DNA from: Kutzneria kofuensis
GTDB lineage: Bacteria > Actinomycetota > Actinomycetes > Mycobacteriales > Pseudonocardiaceae
Length of the DNA: 64,000 bases
Assembly: GCF_014203355.1 (NCBI RefSeq)
Contig: NZ_JACHIR010000002.1
Location: forward strand, 124,001-188,000
Direction: 5' to 3'
The position numbers and the translations under genes are program-made. Under the pieces are notes generated by a model. That model searched no databases, was not told the origin of the DNA, and was given only the letters and a program-made list of their open reading frames with translations. This document shows, piece after piece, positions 22,535 to 31,080 of this stretch. Position 1 is the stretch's first letter. Every line of letters starts with the position of its first letter.

Positions 22535-23596
22535 GTGAACGACAAGCCCGAGACCCAACTGGGGCGGCGCAGCCTGCTGCTCGGCGCGGCCGCCGGCGCC
22601 GGCGCGCTCGTGCTCGGCACCAGCGCCCTGCCCCGGGCGCTGGCCGCCGCCGCGCCGGCCGCTCCCGCCGCGACCACCTTCTTCAAGGCCGTCGACATCA
22701 GCTGGGCGCCGCAGATGCAGGCCCACGGCTACAGCTGGAAGAACGCCAGCGGGCAGAGCCAGGACCTGCTGACCATTCTCAAGGGTTACGGCATCAGCGC
22801 GGTCCGGCTGCGCACGTTCGTCAACCCCAGCGGCGACCCCGCCAACGGCCACTGCAGCATCGCCGAGGTGGCGGCGTTCGCGAAAAAGATCAAGGACGCC
22901 GGCATGTCGATCATGCTGGACTACATGTTCGGCGACACCTGGAACTCCGTCGGCGTGCAGAACCCGCCCGGGGCCTGGAAGAACATGAGCTACAGCCAGA
23001 TGCTCTCGGCGATGAACAGCTACGTCAACCAGAGCATGAACGTCATGAAGAGCAACGACGTGCTGCCCACCTGGGTGCAGATCGGCAACGAGATCAACAG
23101 CGGCATCTGCCACCCCGTCGGCAGCGTCTCCAACCCGGGCCAGATGACCGGCCTGCTCAACGCCGCGTACAACCAGGTCAAGCAGGTGTCGCCGAGCACG
23201 ACCGTGTGCATCCACTTGGCCCAGCCGCAGAAGTACGACTCGATGCAGACGTTCTTCAGCCGCTACTCCGGCAACGGCGGCAAGTGGGACATGTCCGTGT
23301 TCTCCTCCTACGGCAGCGCCAGCCTGGCCGGCGGCATCGTCGGCAACATGAAGAAGATCTCCGACGCCTACCACAAGCCGTTCATGCAGACCGAGTTCGG
23401 CGGACCCGTGAGCAAGGTCTCCGCCACCGAGTCCGCGCTGGTGGCCTACCTCAAGGCGCTCAAGAGCAACGGCGGGCAGGGCCTGTTCTACTGGGAGCCC
23501 GAGTGCATGTCGCCGTTCACCGGCTACGGCAACGGCGCCTGGAACTCCTCGACCCGCCAGCCCACCGCGATCATGGACGGGTTCAAGCAGGTATGA
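22535..23596 (+). CDS. Secreted GH53 endo-beta-1,4-galactanase (Tat signal)
   Basis: A 353-residue TIM-barrel enzyme that cuts beta-1,4-galactan side chains of pectin. The N-terminus has a twin-arginine signal (LGRRSLLLGAAAG) and a cleavage region around ALA-AAAP. Catalytic residues: acid/base Glu186 in VQIGNEINSG and nucleophile Glu287 in MQTEFGG. FKAVDISWAPQMQAHG and VRLRTFVNPSG are also family-typical. Start GTG 22535 follows AAGGAGCTCACC. Its stop overlaps the next start (ATGA). Use of the Tat route for this barrel is less common than Sec. Confidence 0.9.
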   Translation: MNDKPETQLGRRSLLLGAAAGAGALVLGTSALPRALAAAAPAAPAATTFFKAVDISWAPQMQAHGYSWKNASGQSQDLLTILKGYGISAVRLRTFVNPSGDPANGHCSIAEVAAFAKKIKDAGMSIMLDYMFGDTWNSVGVQNPPGAWKNMSYSQMLSAMNSYVNQSMNVMKSNDVLPTWVQIGNEINSGICHPVGSVSNPGQMTGLLNAAYNQVKQVSPSTTVCIHLAQPQKYDSMQTFFSRYSGNGGKWDMSVFSSYGSASLAGGIVGNMKKISDAYHKPFMQTEFGGPVSKVSATESALVAYLKALKSNGGQGLFYWEPECMSPFTGYGNGAWNSSTRQPTAIMDGFKQV

Positions 23597-25734
23597 GCAC
23601 GATGACCAGGTTCGGGACGCGGGTGGCCGTGCTGCTGGCGGTCGGTCTCGTCGTGACGCAAGGCGCTGCCAGCGCCCGGCCCGCGCAGACCGCCGTCAAG
23701 GCGTCCGGGATCACCGCTACCGTGAACACCGACGGCAGCTACCAGATCCGCACCCGGCAGCCCGCCGACTGGACGTTCAGCGGGACCGTCGGCCACCCGC
23801 TGACCAGCCGGAGCAACACCGCCGGGAGCGACTCCATCGGCGGGTACCAGCAGGTGACCTTCGGCTACACCGACGGCGTGCCGCGCACCGCCAGCATCCG
23901 GGTGTACCAGAACGCGCCGGTCGTGCTCTTCAGCGCGACCAACCAGTCCGCCGCGGCCAACAGCGCCGCGGCGACGTTCCCGGCGCTGACCACGCCCGCG
24001 CTGCCGTACCGGGAGTCGTTCCAGCACAAGCAGTTCTCGCCGTACCAGTTCAACGGCTCGCTGGCGCCGGACAGCCCGCTGGTGAGCTTCGACGGCCACG
24101 ACAACGGGTTTCTGGTGTCCGCCGCGGACAACTTCGCGGTGGCCAACCTGACCCGGGGCGCCAACACCGTGGCCAACGGGATCACCTCCGGCGTGACGAC
24201 CCTGCCGGCCGGGTTCACCCATCGCACGATGCTGGTCGCCGGTCAGGGCATCAACGCAACGTTCACCACCTGGGGCTCGGCACTGACGGCGTTGGGCGGC
24301 AAGCGGCCCATCCCCAACGACGCCGGCGTCACGCTGAACAACCTGGGTTACTGGACGGACAACGGCGCGAGCTACTACTACAAGTACGACACCTCGAAGG
24401 GTTATGCGGGCACGCTGACCGCCGTGGCCAAGGACTTCGCCTCCCGTGGTGTCCCGCTGGGCTATCTCCAGCTGGACAGCTGGTGGTATCCGAAGGGGTC
24501 GTCGAACAGCTGGCAGGGCAACGGGACCGACCGCGGCGGCGAGTATCGCTACCAGGCGGCGCCGGAGTTGTTCCTGAACGGCCTGGCCGCGTTCCAGAAG
24601 CAGCTCGGACTGCCGCTGGTCACCCACGCGCGGTGGATCGACGCCGCCAGTCCGTATCGGCAGCAGTACACGATGTCCGGCGACGTGGTGACCGATCCGG
24701 CGTTCTGGAACAGCACCATGAACTACCTCGCCGACGCCGGCGTGGCGACGTACGAGCAGGACTGGTTGTCGTCGGGCGCGCAGCCCCGGTACAACCTCAC
24801 CGATCCCGACGCGTTCACGGGCAACATGGCCAACTCGGCGGCGGCGAAGAACGTCAGCGTGCAGTACTGCATGGCGTTGCCGTGGAACAACCTGCAGAGC
24901 ACGCGCTACCAGAACGTCCAGACCGCGCGGGTCAACGAGGACCGGTTCGAACGATCGAAGTGGGACACGTTCTTGTTCGGCTCGCGGCTGGCCAGCGCGC
25001 TCGGCGAGTGGCCGTGGAGCGACGTGTTCCTGAGCAACGAGACCAGCAACCTGCTGTTGGCCACGCTGTCCGGCGGCATGGTCGGCGTCGGGGACGCGAT
25101 CGGCAAGGAGAACACGACGAACCTGCTGCACAGCGTCCGGTCGGACGGTGTGATCGTCAAGCCGGACGTGCCGATCGTGCCCGTGGACTCGGTCTATCCG
25201 GCGATGGCCCAGGGTGGCACGCCGCCAATGGTCGCCGCCACCCACACCGACCACAACGGACTGCGGGACGGGTACTTCTTCGCCTACGCCCGCAACGGCG
25301 GCTCACAGTCGATCAGCTTCCGCCCCAACGACCACGGCATCGCCGGCGTTTCCTACGTGTACAACTACTTCACCGGGGCCGGAAGGCTGGTGCCGGCCGG
25401 TGGGACGTTCACCGACACGGTCAACGCCGACGGCTCCTACTACCTGGCCGCACCGGTTGGTCGGTCCGGTATCGCGTTCCTCGGGGACGCCGGCAAGTTC
25501 GTGTCACTGGGCGGCAAGCGCATCACCCAACTGTCCGACAACGGGACCGTGCGGGCCACCGTCAGCTTCGCGGCGAACGAGAAGTCGGTGACGCTGCACG
25601 GTTACGCCCCGACCGCGCCGACGGCCACCGGCAACACGGTCGGCGCGGTGCACTACGACTCGGCGACCCACCTGTTCACGGTGACCGTGACGCCGGGAAC
25701 CGACCACAACGCCGTCATCACGCTCACTCGCTAG
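23593..25734 (+). CDS. Secreted GH36/GH27-like (clan GH-D-like) protein of unknown substrate
   Basis: A 713-residue secreted protein (signal peptide ~1-29, ASA cut). An N-terminal beta-rich region (~35-235) is followed by a TIM-barrel-like domain with NLGYWTDNGASYYYKYD, GYLQLDSWWYPKG (Asp295) and ATYEQDWLSSG (Asp390). Asp in W/Y-x-x-DW at strand ends is the pattern of the nucleophile in alpha-galactosidase-like clan GH-D enzymes. A C-terminal beta domain (~600-713) follows. I do not recognise a characterised family. In a rhamnogalacturonan-I operon it may remove alpha-linked side groups. It starts within the GH53 stop (ATGA). It is a good candidate for an undescribed activity. Confidence 0.7.
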   Translation: MSTMTRFGTRVAVLLAVGLVVTQGAASARPAQTAVKASGITATVNTDGSYQIRTRQPADWTFSGTVGHPLTSRSNTAGSDSIGGYQQVTFGYTDGVPRTASIRVYQNAPVVLFSATNQSAAANSAAATFPALTTPALPYRESFQHKQFSPYQFNGSLAPDSPLVSFDGHDNGFLVSAADNFAVANLTRGANTVANGITSGVTTLPAGFTHRTMLVAGQGINATFTTWGSALTALGGKRPIPNDAGVTLNNLGYWTDNGASYYYKYDTSKGYAGTLTAVAKDFASRGVPLGYLQLDSWWYPKGSSNSWQGNGTDRGGEYRYQAAPELFLNGLAAFQKQLGLPLVTHARWIDAASPYRQQYTMSGDVVTDPAFWNSTMNYLADAGVATYEQDWLSSGAQPRYNLTDPDAFTGNMANSAAAKNVSVQYCMALPWNNLQSTRYQNVQTARVNEDRFERSKWDTFLFGSRLASALGEWPWSDVFLSNETSNLLLATLSGGMVGVGDAIGKENTTNLLHSVRSDGVIVKPDVPIVPVDSVYPAMAQGGTPPMVAATHTDHNGLRDGYFFAYARNGGSQSISFRPNDHGIAGVSYVYNYFTGAGRLVPAGGTFTDTVNADGSYYLAAPVGRSGIAFLGDAGKFVSLGGKRITQLSDNGTVRATVSFAANEKSVTLHGYAPTAPTATGNTVGAVHYDSATHLFTVTVTPGTDHNAVITLTR

Positions 25735-25746
25735 GAAAGGTCGCCG

Positions 25747-28434
25747 ATGCCGTTTCCGAGACGAATCTTCCTGGCCGGCACCGGCGTGGCGGCCGCGGCC
25801 ACCGCACTGGGTGCGCCGGCGGCCGCGACACCGACCACGCCGACGGCGGACCTGCACTGGCTGGACGGTCCGCCACCGGCCCCGGCCGGTAGCACCTGGG
25901 GGGTGCCGTGGCCGCGTGGCCAGGTGGCCAAGGGTGCGACTTTCGCGCTGGCCAGCGCGGACGGGGCGCCGGTTCCGGTGCAGTCGTGGCCGTTGGCCTA
26001 CTGGCCGGACGGCAGTCTCAAGTGGACCGGACACGCGATCGGCGCCGAAACGCCGGTGGCTGGGGCGTTCCGCCTCAGCACCGGCGCCCCGGCCGCTCCC
26101 CAACATCCCGTTGCCGTGTCGAAATCGGGCGACGAGATCAGGCTCGGCAACGGGATCGTCGACGTCCGGCTGGCCGCGCACGGCCCCACGCCCATCCGCT
26201 CCGTCGCCCGTAACGGCACGGTCGTCGGTCGTGACGGGCAACTCACGCTGTTGTTGCAGGGACAGCAGGACGAGGCGGACGTGGTCCGGCGCACCGAGTG
26301 GGCCGGGTATGTCACGTCGGCGACCGTCGAGCAGGCCGGCCCGGTACGGGCGGTCGTGAAGTTGACCGGACGCTATCGCCTTCAGGGCGAAGTGCGCTCG
26401 GTCCTGCCGTGGACGCTGCGCATCTACCTCGGGGCCGGCGACGAGGCGATCCGCCTGGTGCACCACTTCGTCTGGGACGCCGACGTCGACCACGACCTCA
26501 TCCGGGGGCTCGGGCTGCGGATCGCGGTGCCGATGACCGAGGAGCCGCACAACCGGCACGTCCGCTTCGGCACGGCGGCCGGCGGCATCTGGGGCGAGCC
26601 GGTGCGGGTGCTGACCGGGCTCCGCCGCGACCCCGGGTCGGCCGTGCGCGCCGCCCAGGTCGCCGGCACCGCCACCCCGCCCGTCGACCAGTGGTCGCAG
26701 CAGGTGCGCGACGGATACCAGCAATTGGCCATGTGGAACGACTTCACCCTGTTCCAGGAGACCGCCAACCACTTCTCGGTGTGGAAGCGGACCTCGGCCA
26801 AGGCGAGTTGGCTCAAGCACGCCGGGCACGGCGACCGCGCCTCGGGGTTCGGTTACGTCGGCAGCACCAGCGGCGGCATCGGCTTCGGCATGAGCGACTT
26901 CTGGCAACGCTTCCCCCGCGCGGTGGACATCCGCGGCGCGGCCGGCGACACCGCCACCGTCACGCTGTGGTCGTGGGCGCCGCAGGCCGGCGCGATGGAC
27001 CTGCGCCCCTACGACACCACGGCCCACGGCCTGGACCTCTCCTACGAGGACGTACAGCCGGGATTCGCCACCCCGGAGGGCGTGGCCCGCTCCACCGAGA
27101 TGTGGCTGTGGGCCCTCGACAGCACGCCGTCACGTACCCGGGTGGCGCAGCTTCCCGCCGAGGTCAGCGCGCAGATCGTGGCGCCGCCGGCCCGGTACCA
27201 CGAGGCCGGCGTCTTCGGCCGCTGGAGCCTGCCCGACCGCCGCACCGCGACCCTGGCGGCCTACGAGGACGGCGTCGACCGGGAGGTCGCCTTCTACGCC
27301 GGCCAGGTCGACCAGCGCGAGTTCTACGGGTTCTGGCACTACGGCGACGTCATGCACACCTACGACGCCGACCGGCACTGCTGGCGCTACGACGTGGGCG
27401 GATACGCCTGGGACAACGCCGAACTCGGCACCGACGCCGCGCTGTGGTACGTGTTCCTGCGTACCGGACGGCCCGAGGTGTTCCGGCTGGCGCGGGCGAT
27501 GACCCAGCACGTCAGCGAGGTCGACACCCACCACAGTGGACGGTTCGCCGGCCTCGGCTCGCGGCACGCCGTCTCGCACTGGGGCGACGGCGCCAAGGAG
27601 GCCAGGGTCGGCGAGTCGTTCACGAAGCGGTTCGCCTACTACCTCACCGCCGACGAGCTGCTCGGCGACCTGATCAGGAGCTCGCTGCGGGCCGACGCCA
27701 CGCTCCGTTCGATCGATCCGCTGCGCGAGGTCCTGCCGCCGCAGAACCAGGCGCCGGCCCGCGTGCGCATCGGACCCGACTGGTACGCGTTGGTGAGCAA
27801 CTGGCTGACCGAGTGGGAGCGCACCGGCGACACCCGGTGGCGGGACCGGATCGTCGTGGGCATGCGTGACATCGCCACCTTCCCCGCCGGGTTGTTCACC
27901 GGCGAGGCCGGCGGGGCCGTCGGCTTCGACCCCGCCACCGGGCACCTGACCAACTTCGGGCGCGGCGACTTCGACGGCGGCTACAACCTCTCGATGGCGT
28001 TCTGCGGCGAGCAGATCCTGTGGGAGGCGCTGGACCTCGTCGACGTGCCCGAGTTCCGCCGCACCCTGCTGGACTTCGCCCGCTACGTGCAGGCACCGTC
28101 GGCGGAGAAGATCGCCCGCTACGGCCGGGACTTCAACCCCGGAGTGTTCAAGACGATCTACTCCCGGGTGACGGCGTGGGCCGGCGAGCAACTGGCCGAC
28201 CCGGCGATCCGGACCCGGGGCTGGCAGCAGTTCACCTCCGACCCGAGCGGCCAGCCGTGGCCGGCGGCGGTCCGGGTGTCCGGCACGGCCGTGCCCGTGC
28301 CCGTCGACGAGATCCCGACCCGGGGCACCTCGAACCCGGCCGGCGACTTCGCCACGTTCGCCACCAACGACTTCGCCCAGCGCACCCTCGCCTACATCTC
28401 CCTGCTCGCCATCGCCCCGCAGGAGGCCCCGTGA
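25747..28434 (+). CDS. Exo-rhamnogalacturonan lyase-like protein (PL26/YetA-like, Tat signal)
   Basis: An 895-residue secreted protein of the YetA / PcRGLX type. The N-terminus has a twin-arginine signal (FPRRIFLAGTG). The start of the mature protein, with WGVPWPRGQV and VPVQSWPLAYWPDGSLKWTG, is the hallmark of this family, whose fungal member is a rhamnogalacturonan-I exolyase (PL26). The large middle is an (alpha/alpha) barrel region with many aromatics (FYGFWHYGDVMHTYD, VGGYAWDNAELGTD). It should release unsaturated disaccharides from rhamnogalacturonan ends. ATG 25747 follows AGGAAAGGTCGCCG. Family assignment is from recognised motifs; activity is inferred. Confidence 0.82.
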   Translation: MPFPRRIFLAGTGVAAAATALGAPAAATPTTPTADLHWLDGPPPAPAGSTWGVPWPRGQVAKGATFALASADGAPVPVQSWPLAYWPDGSLKWTGHAIGAETPVAGAFRLSTGAPAAPQHPVAVSKSGDEIRLGNGIVDVRLAAHGPTPIRSVARNGTVVGRDGQLTLLLQGQQDEADVVRRTEWAGYVTSATVEQAGPVRAVVKLTGRYRLQGEVRSVLPWTLRIYLGAGDEAIRLVHHFVWDADVDHDLIRGLGLRIAVPMTEEPHNRHVRFGTAAGGIWGEPVRVLTGLRRDPGSAVRAAQVAGTATPPVDQWSQQVRDGYQQLAMWNDFTLFQETANHFSVWKRTSAKASWLKHAGHGDRASGFGYVGSTSGGIGFGMSDFWQRFPRAVDIRGAAGDTATVTLWSWAPQAGAMDLRPYDTTAHGLDLSYEDVQPGFATPEGVARSTEMWLWALDSTPSRTRVAQLPAEVSAQIVAPPARYHEAGVFGRWSLPDRRTATLAAYEDGVDREVAFYAGQVDQREFYGFWHYGDVMHTYDADRHCWRYDVGGYAWDNAELGTDAALWYVFLRTGRPEVFRLARAMTQHVSEVDTHHSGRFAGLGSRHAVSHWGDGAKEARVGESFTKRFAYYLTADELLGDLIRSSLRADATLRSIDPLREVLPPQNQAPARVRIGPDWYALVSNWLTEWERTGDTRWRDRIVVGMRDIATFPAGLFTGEAGGAVGFDPATGHLTNFGRGDFDGGYNLSMAFCGEQILWEALDLVDVPEFRRTLLDFARYVQAPSAEKIARYGRDFNPGVFKTIYSRVTAWAGEQLADPAIRTRGWQQFTSDPSGQPWPAAVRVSGTAVPVPVDEIPTRGTSNPAGDFATFATNDFAQRTLAYISLLAIAPQEAP

Positions 28435-29444
28435 TCACCCCGCTCGTCAGCGCCGTCGCCCTGCTGTCCCTGCTCACCACCTCCCCCGCCGCCACCTCGT
28501 ATTCCTTCAACGTCCCGCCCGGCGACTACGACGTCACGGTCACCCTGGGCAGCACCACCGCCGCCGCGCAGACCGGCGTCCAGGTGGAAGCGCGGCGCAC
28601 GATGCTCGCGCCGGTCAGCACCCGCGCCGGCGAGCTGCGCCAGGAGGTGCTGTCGGTCAACGTGCGCAGCCCGGAAAGCATGCCCACCGGCGAGGAGGGA
28701 ACGGGCACCCCCGGCCTGCAGGTCCGCCTCACCGGTAGCCACCCGGCCGCGACCAAGGTGACCGTGGCACCGGCGCATCACCCCCACCTGTTCGTGATCA
28801 GCGACTCGACCGCCTCGGACTGGCTGAACGGTCCCAAGCGGGGCTGGGCCCAGGAACTGCCCCAGCTGCTGCGGCCCGGCATCGTGGTGGACAACTACGC
28901 CGACTCCGGCGAGAGCACCGTCAGCTGGCTGAGCAACCCCAAGCTGTTCGCCACCGTGCAACCACTGATCAAGTCCGGCGACGAGGTCCTGATCCAGCTG
29001 GCCCACAACGACAAGACGACCACCGAGGCCACGTTCCGGGCCAACCTGCGCAAGCTGGTCGACGGCGTGAAGCAGCGCGGCGGCATGCCGGTCCTGGTCA
29101 CCCCGCCCGTGCGGCACATGTTCGACTCCCACGGCAAGCTCACGCCGACCGGCCTGATCGTCAACAACCTCGGCGTCGACCTGCCCGCGGTGATCCGGTC
29201 CCTGGCCGGTGAGCTGCACGTGCCGCTGATCGACCTCACCGCGCGCAGCCAGGCCCTGCTGGAACAGCTGGGCGAGAACGCGTCCTGGCCGCTGTACCTG
29301 ACCGTCGCCCACGACGGCGTCCAGGACGCGTCCCACTTCTCCGAGTACGGCGGCACGGTCATGGCCAGTCTGGTCACGCGCGGCATGGTCGACGCCCACC
29401 TGCCCGCCGCCGCTTTTCTGCGCCAGCAAACCGCCGTGAACTAG
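28431..29444 (+). CDS. Secreted rhamnogalacturonan acetylesterase paralogue (CE12-like)
   Basis: A 337-residue paralogue of the operon's first gene, with the same N-terminal beta domain (YSFNVPPGDYDVTVTLGS) and SGNH domain. The nucleophile is Ser126 in VISDSTASDW, so the usual Gly of GDS is Ser here. The Asn block is LAHNDK rather than FGHNDK, and the Asp/His pair is in QDASHFSEYG. The short signal peptide (~1-22) begins at GTG 28431, which overlaps the PL26 stop (GTGA) and follows AGGAGGCCCC. Two esterases in one operon may serve different acetyl positions (O2/O3 of galacturonate). It ends 16 bp before a strong terminator. Confidence 0.86.
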   Translation: MITPLVSAVALLSLLTTSPAATSYSFNVPPGDYDVTVTLGSTTAAAQTGVQVEARRTMLAPVSTRAGELRQEVLSVNVRSPESMPTGEEGTGTPGLQVRLTGSHPAATKVTVAPAHHPHLFVISDSTASDWLNGPKRGWAQELPQLLRPGIVVDNYADSGESTVSWLSNPKLFATVQPLIKSGDEVLIQLAHNDKTTTEATFRANLRKLVDGVKQRGGMPVLVTPPVRHMFDSHGKLTPTGLIVNNLGVDLPAVIRSLAGELHVPLIDLTARSQALLEQLGENASWPLYLTVAHDGVQDASHFSEYGGTVMASLVTRGMVDAHLPAAAFLRQQTAVN

Positions 29445-29460
29445 CACTTCACCTTCGCAC

Positions 29461-29503
29461 GTGAGTGGCTCACTTGGCCTCGGCGGCCGAGTGAGCCACT
29501 CAC
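29461..29503. terminator. Strong bidirectional terminator
   Basis: Near-perfect 19-bp stem with a 5-nt loop: GTGAGTGGCTCACTTGGCC pairs with GGCCGAGTGAGCCACTCAC (one G-T wobble). It sits between the end of the rhamnogalacturonan operon and the leftward CE2 gene and its mini-ORF, so it ends both. Confidence 0.85.
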
Positions 29504-29592
29504 CTGCGCCAGGTCGCCGACGCCGGCATCACCAGGCTCGCCACCAGGGCGCTCGCGGCGACCAGGGCCGAGCGCCGGCCGACGCCGGACAT
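29500..29592 (-). CDS. Mini-ORF: a signal peptide with almost no mature protein (gene remnant?)
   Basis: Thirty codons after a strong AAAGGAGAG ribosome-binding site: MSGVGRRSALVAASALV continuing to VMPASATWRR. This is a complete Sec signal peptide (n-region with two Arg, a hydrophobic core, and an ASA cleavage motif) followed by four residues and a stop inside the terminator stem. It lies 29 bp downstream of the CE2 esterase gene on the same strand. The simplest reading is a secreted-protein gene truncated by a deletion up to the terminator. A translated leader or secreted micropeptide is possible but less likely. Confidence 0.5.
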   Translation of the reverse strand: MSGVGRRSALVAASALVASLVMPASATWRR

Positions 29593-29621
29593 CAGCTCTC
29601 CTTTCCGCGGGTATTCGTGGC

Positions 29622-30638
29622 TCACCGGAGGATCGAGGCGAGTCGGGCGGCGATCTTCTGGTGGCCGCCGTCGGTGGGATGAGTGCCGTCGGCGGTGTCG
29701 GTGGTCGGGTTGATCCAGCCTTCGGTGTCGACGAACCGGACCTTGCTGTCACCGGCCTTGTTCCGGGCGGCGACCGCGGCCTTCGTCTCGGCGACGTACC
29801 ACTTCTTGAACGTCTCCATCGCGTAGATGGTGGCGTCCGGGTACTTCGCGCGGATCCGTTCCAGCAGCGTGATGTACGCGCTCTGGAACTGGGAGCTGGA
29901 GACGTTGTGCCCCCGGTCGTTGGTGCCGAGGTTGATCACGACATCGCTGGCCCGGTAGCGGGAGAAGTCCCAGTCCGGCGTGCTGGTGTCCAAGCCGGTC
30001 TTGAGGTACCGGTCCCGCATGCCGACGCACCCGTCGGCGGTCGGGTAGAGGCACACGCTGGGACGGGCGATCTGGGTGTGCGCGGCGCCCAACTTCTCCG
30101 CGGTCACCCAGCCGTACGCGGTCAGCGCCTCCTTGGACGACCGGTAGCCGGCCGTGATCGAGTCGCCGATGAACTCGATGATCCGGGACGGCACGGTCGG
30201 TGCCACGGTGTGCGCGCCGGCGTCCAGGACAACGCCCTGGAAAACCCCGTCACCATGGTAGGAACCGGCGACCTGGCGGTAGGCCACCCGCAGCGTGTGC
30301 GTGCCGGCCGGCAGCCGGGTCGGTGTCAGGTTCACCGTGCCGCTGACGCCCTTGTACGACACGAAGGCGCCGCCGTCGACGCTGGCGTACAGGTCGACGC
30401 TGTTGCGCTGGCGGAGTTTCACCGTGGTGCCGGTGAAGCCGACCACCGCGTAGGCACCGGCCCACCCGGGCACGTACGCACTCGACGAGCGGGTGTCCCA
30501 CCGCCCGAAATACTTGATGTTGGCGTCGCCGGGCGAGCCGTCACCCGTGGCGGCCGCGGCCGGCTGCACCACCGTGATCATTCCGGCCACGAGCGCCACC
30601 GCGAGCGCAACGACTCGCGACCTTGTGTTGAACGGCAT
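29622..30638 (-). CDS. Secreted CE2-type SGNH acetylesterase
   Basis: A 338-residue secreted esterase. After the signal peptide (~1-30, AAAA) comes an N-terminal jelly roll (IKYFGRWDTRSSSAYVPGW, VNLTPTRLPAGTHTLRV) and an SGNH domain with IEFIGDSITAGY (nucleophile Ser), VINLGTNDRG, and DGTHPTDGGH (Asp/His). This two-domain layout is that of CE2 deacetylases, which act on xylan or glucomannan acetyls and sometimes bind glucans. It converges on the rhamnogalacturonan operon. Its upstream region shares a promoter/leader-like pair with that operon, so coregulation is likely. Confidence 0.87.
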   Translation of the reverse strand: MPFNTRSRVVALAVALVAGMITVVQPAAAATGDGSPGDANIKYFGRWDTRSSSAYVPGWAGAYAVVGFTGTTVKLRQRNSVDLYASVDGGAFVSYKGVSGTVNLTPTRLPAGTHTLRVAYRQVAGSYHGDGVFQGVVLDAGAHTVAPTVPSRIIEFIGDSITAGYRSSKEALTAYGWVTAEKLGAAHTQIARPSVCLYPTADGCVGMRDRYLKTGLDTSTPDWDFSRYRASDVVINLGTNDRGHNVSSSQFQSAYITLLERIRAKYPDATIYAMETFKKWYVAETKAAVAARNKAGDSKVRFVDTEGWINPTTDTADGTHPTDGGHQKIAARLASILR

Positions 30639-31080
30639 GGTCTGTCTCGCTTCTGCTCAATGTGGACAGTTCAGCGGCGATTCGAAAAGGTTACTGATGA
30701 CACGCCGAAAACCGCTTCAGACCGAGGCCCATCGGTGTGCGGAAACGCATCGCGGTCAACGGCGGCGCGTGGTCGTTCGCACCGGTAGCCGGTGGTAAGA
30801 ACCGAGATCCGACACCACTGACGAGGCCACCGCGGCCATCACGGTCGATGAAAATTACAGGTGAGCGCCCCTCGCAATGTCGGACATCCGTCGCCAAATG
30901 CGGCGCCGTGTCGAAACTGTCGAAGAATGCCGTGATGGTTGACACACCCGATACGCGTGCTTAACCTCGCTCCAACGCGAACCGGTTCGATGACCGGGAC
31001 GCGACGGTTATCCCTTATCAGCCGGCGAACGGACCATCCGTCTCGCCTGATTGTCGAACCGGTTCGTACGGGGAGCGGCG
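30639..31080. promoter_or_regulatory. 442-bp divergent control region between CE2 and LacI
   Basis: No convincing gene. Two identical LacI-type palindromes CGAACCGGTTCG lie at 30978-30989 and 31055-31066. GTCGAA-ACT-GTCGAA (30910-30924) is the same 9-bp-phased repeat as TTCGAC-N3-TTCGAC elsewhere. TGAAAATTACA (30849-30859) and the hairpin CACCGG-TAG-CCGGTG (30780-30794) belong to an element shared with the 17.7-kb region, reading toward CE2. Confidence 0.65.
30978..31066. promoter_or_regulatory. Paired LacI operators CGAACCGGTTCG
   Basis: Two exact 12-bp palindromes 77 bp apart (about seven helical turns), the second ending 4 bp before the GGGGAG ribosome site of the LacI gene. The arrangement suits loop-forming autorepression of the regulator-transporter operon. 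Confidence 0.8.

Noticed and set aside
26298-27869. A 523-aa frame overlapping PL26
   Set aside because: Same-strand out-of-frame reading of the PL26 gene with Arg/Pro-rich composition.
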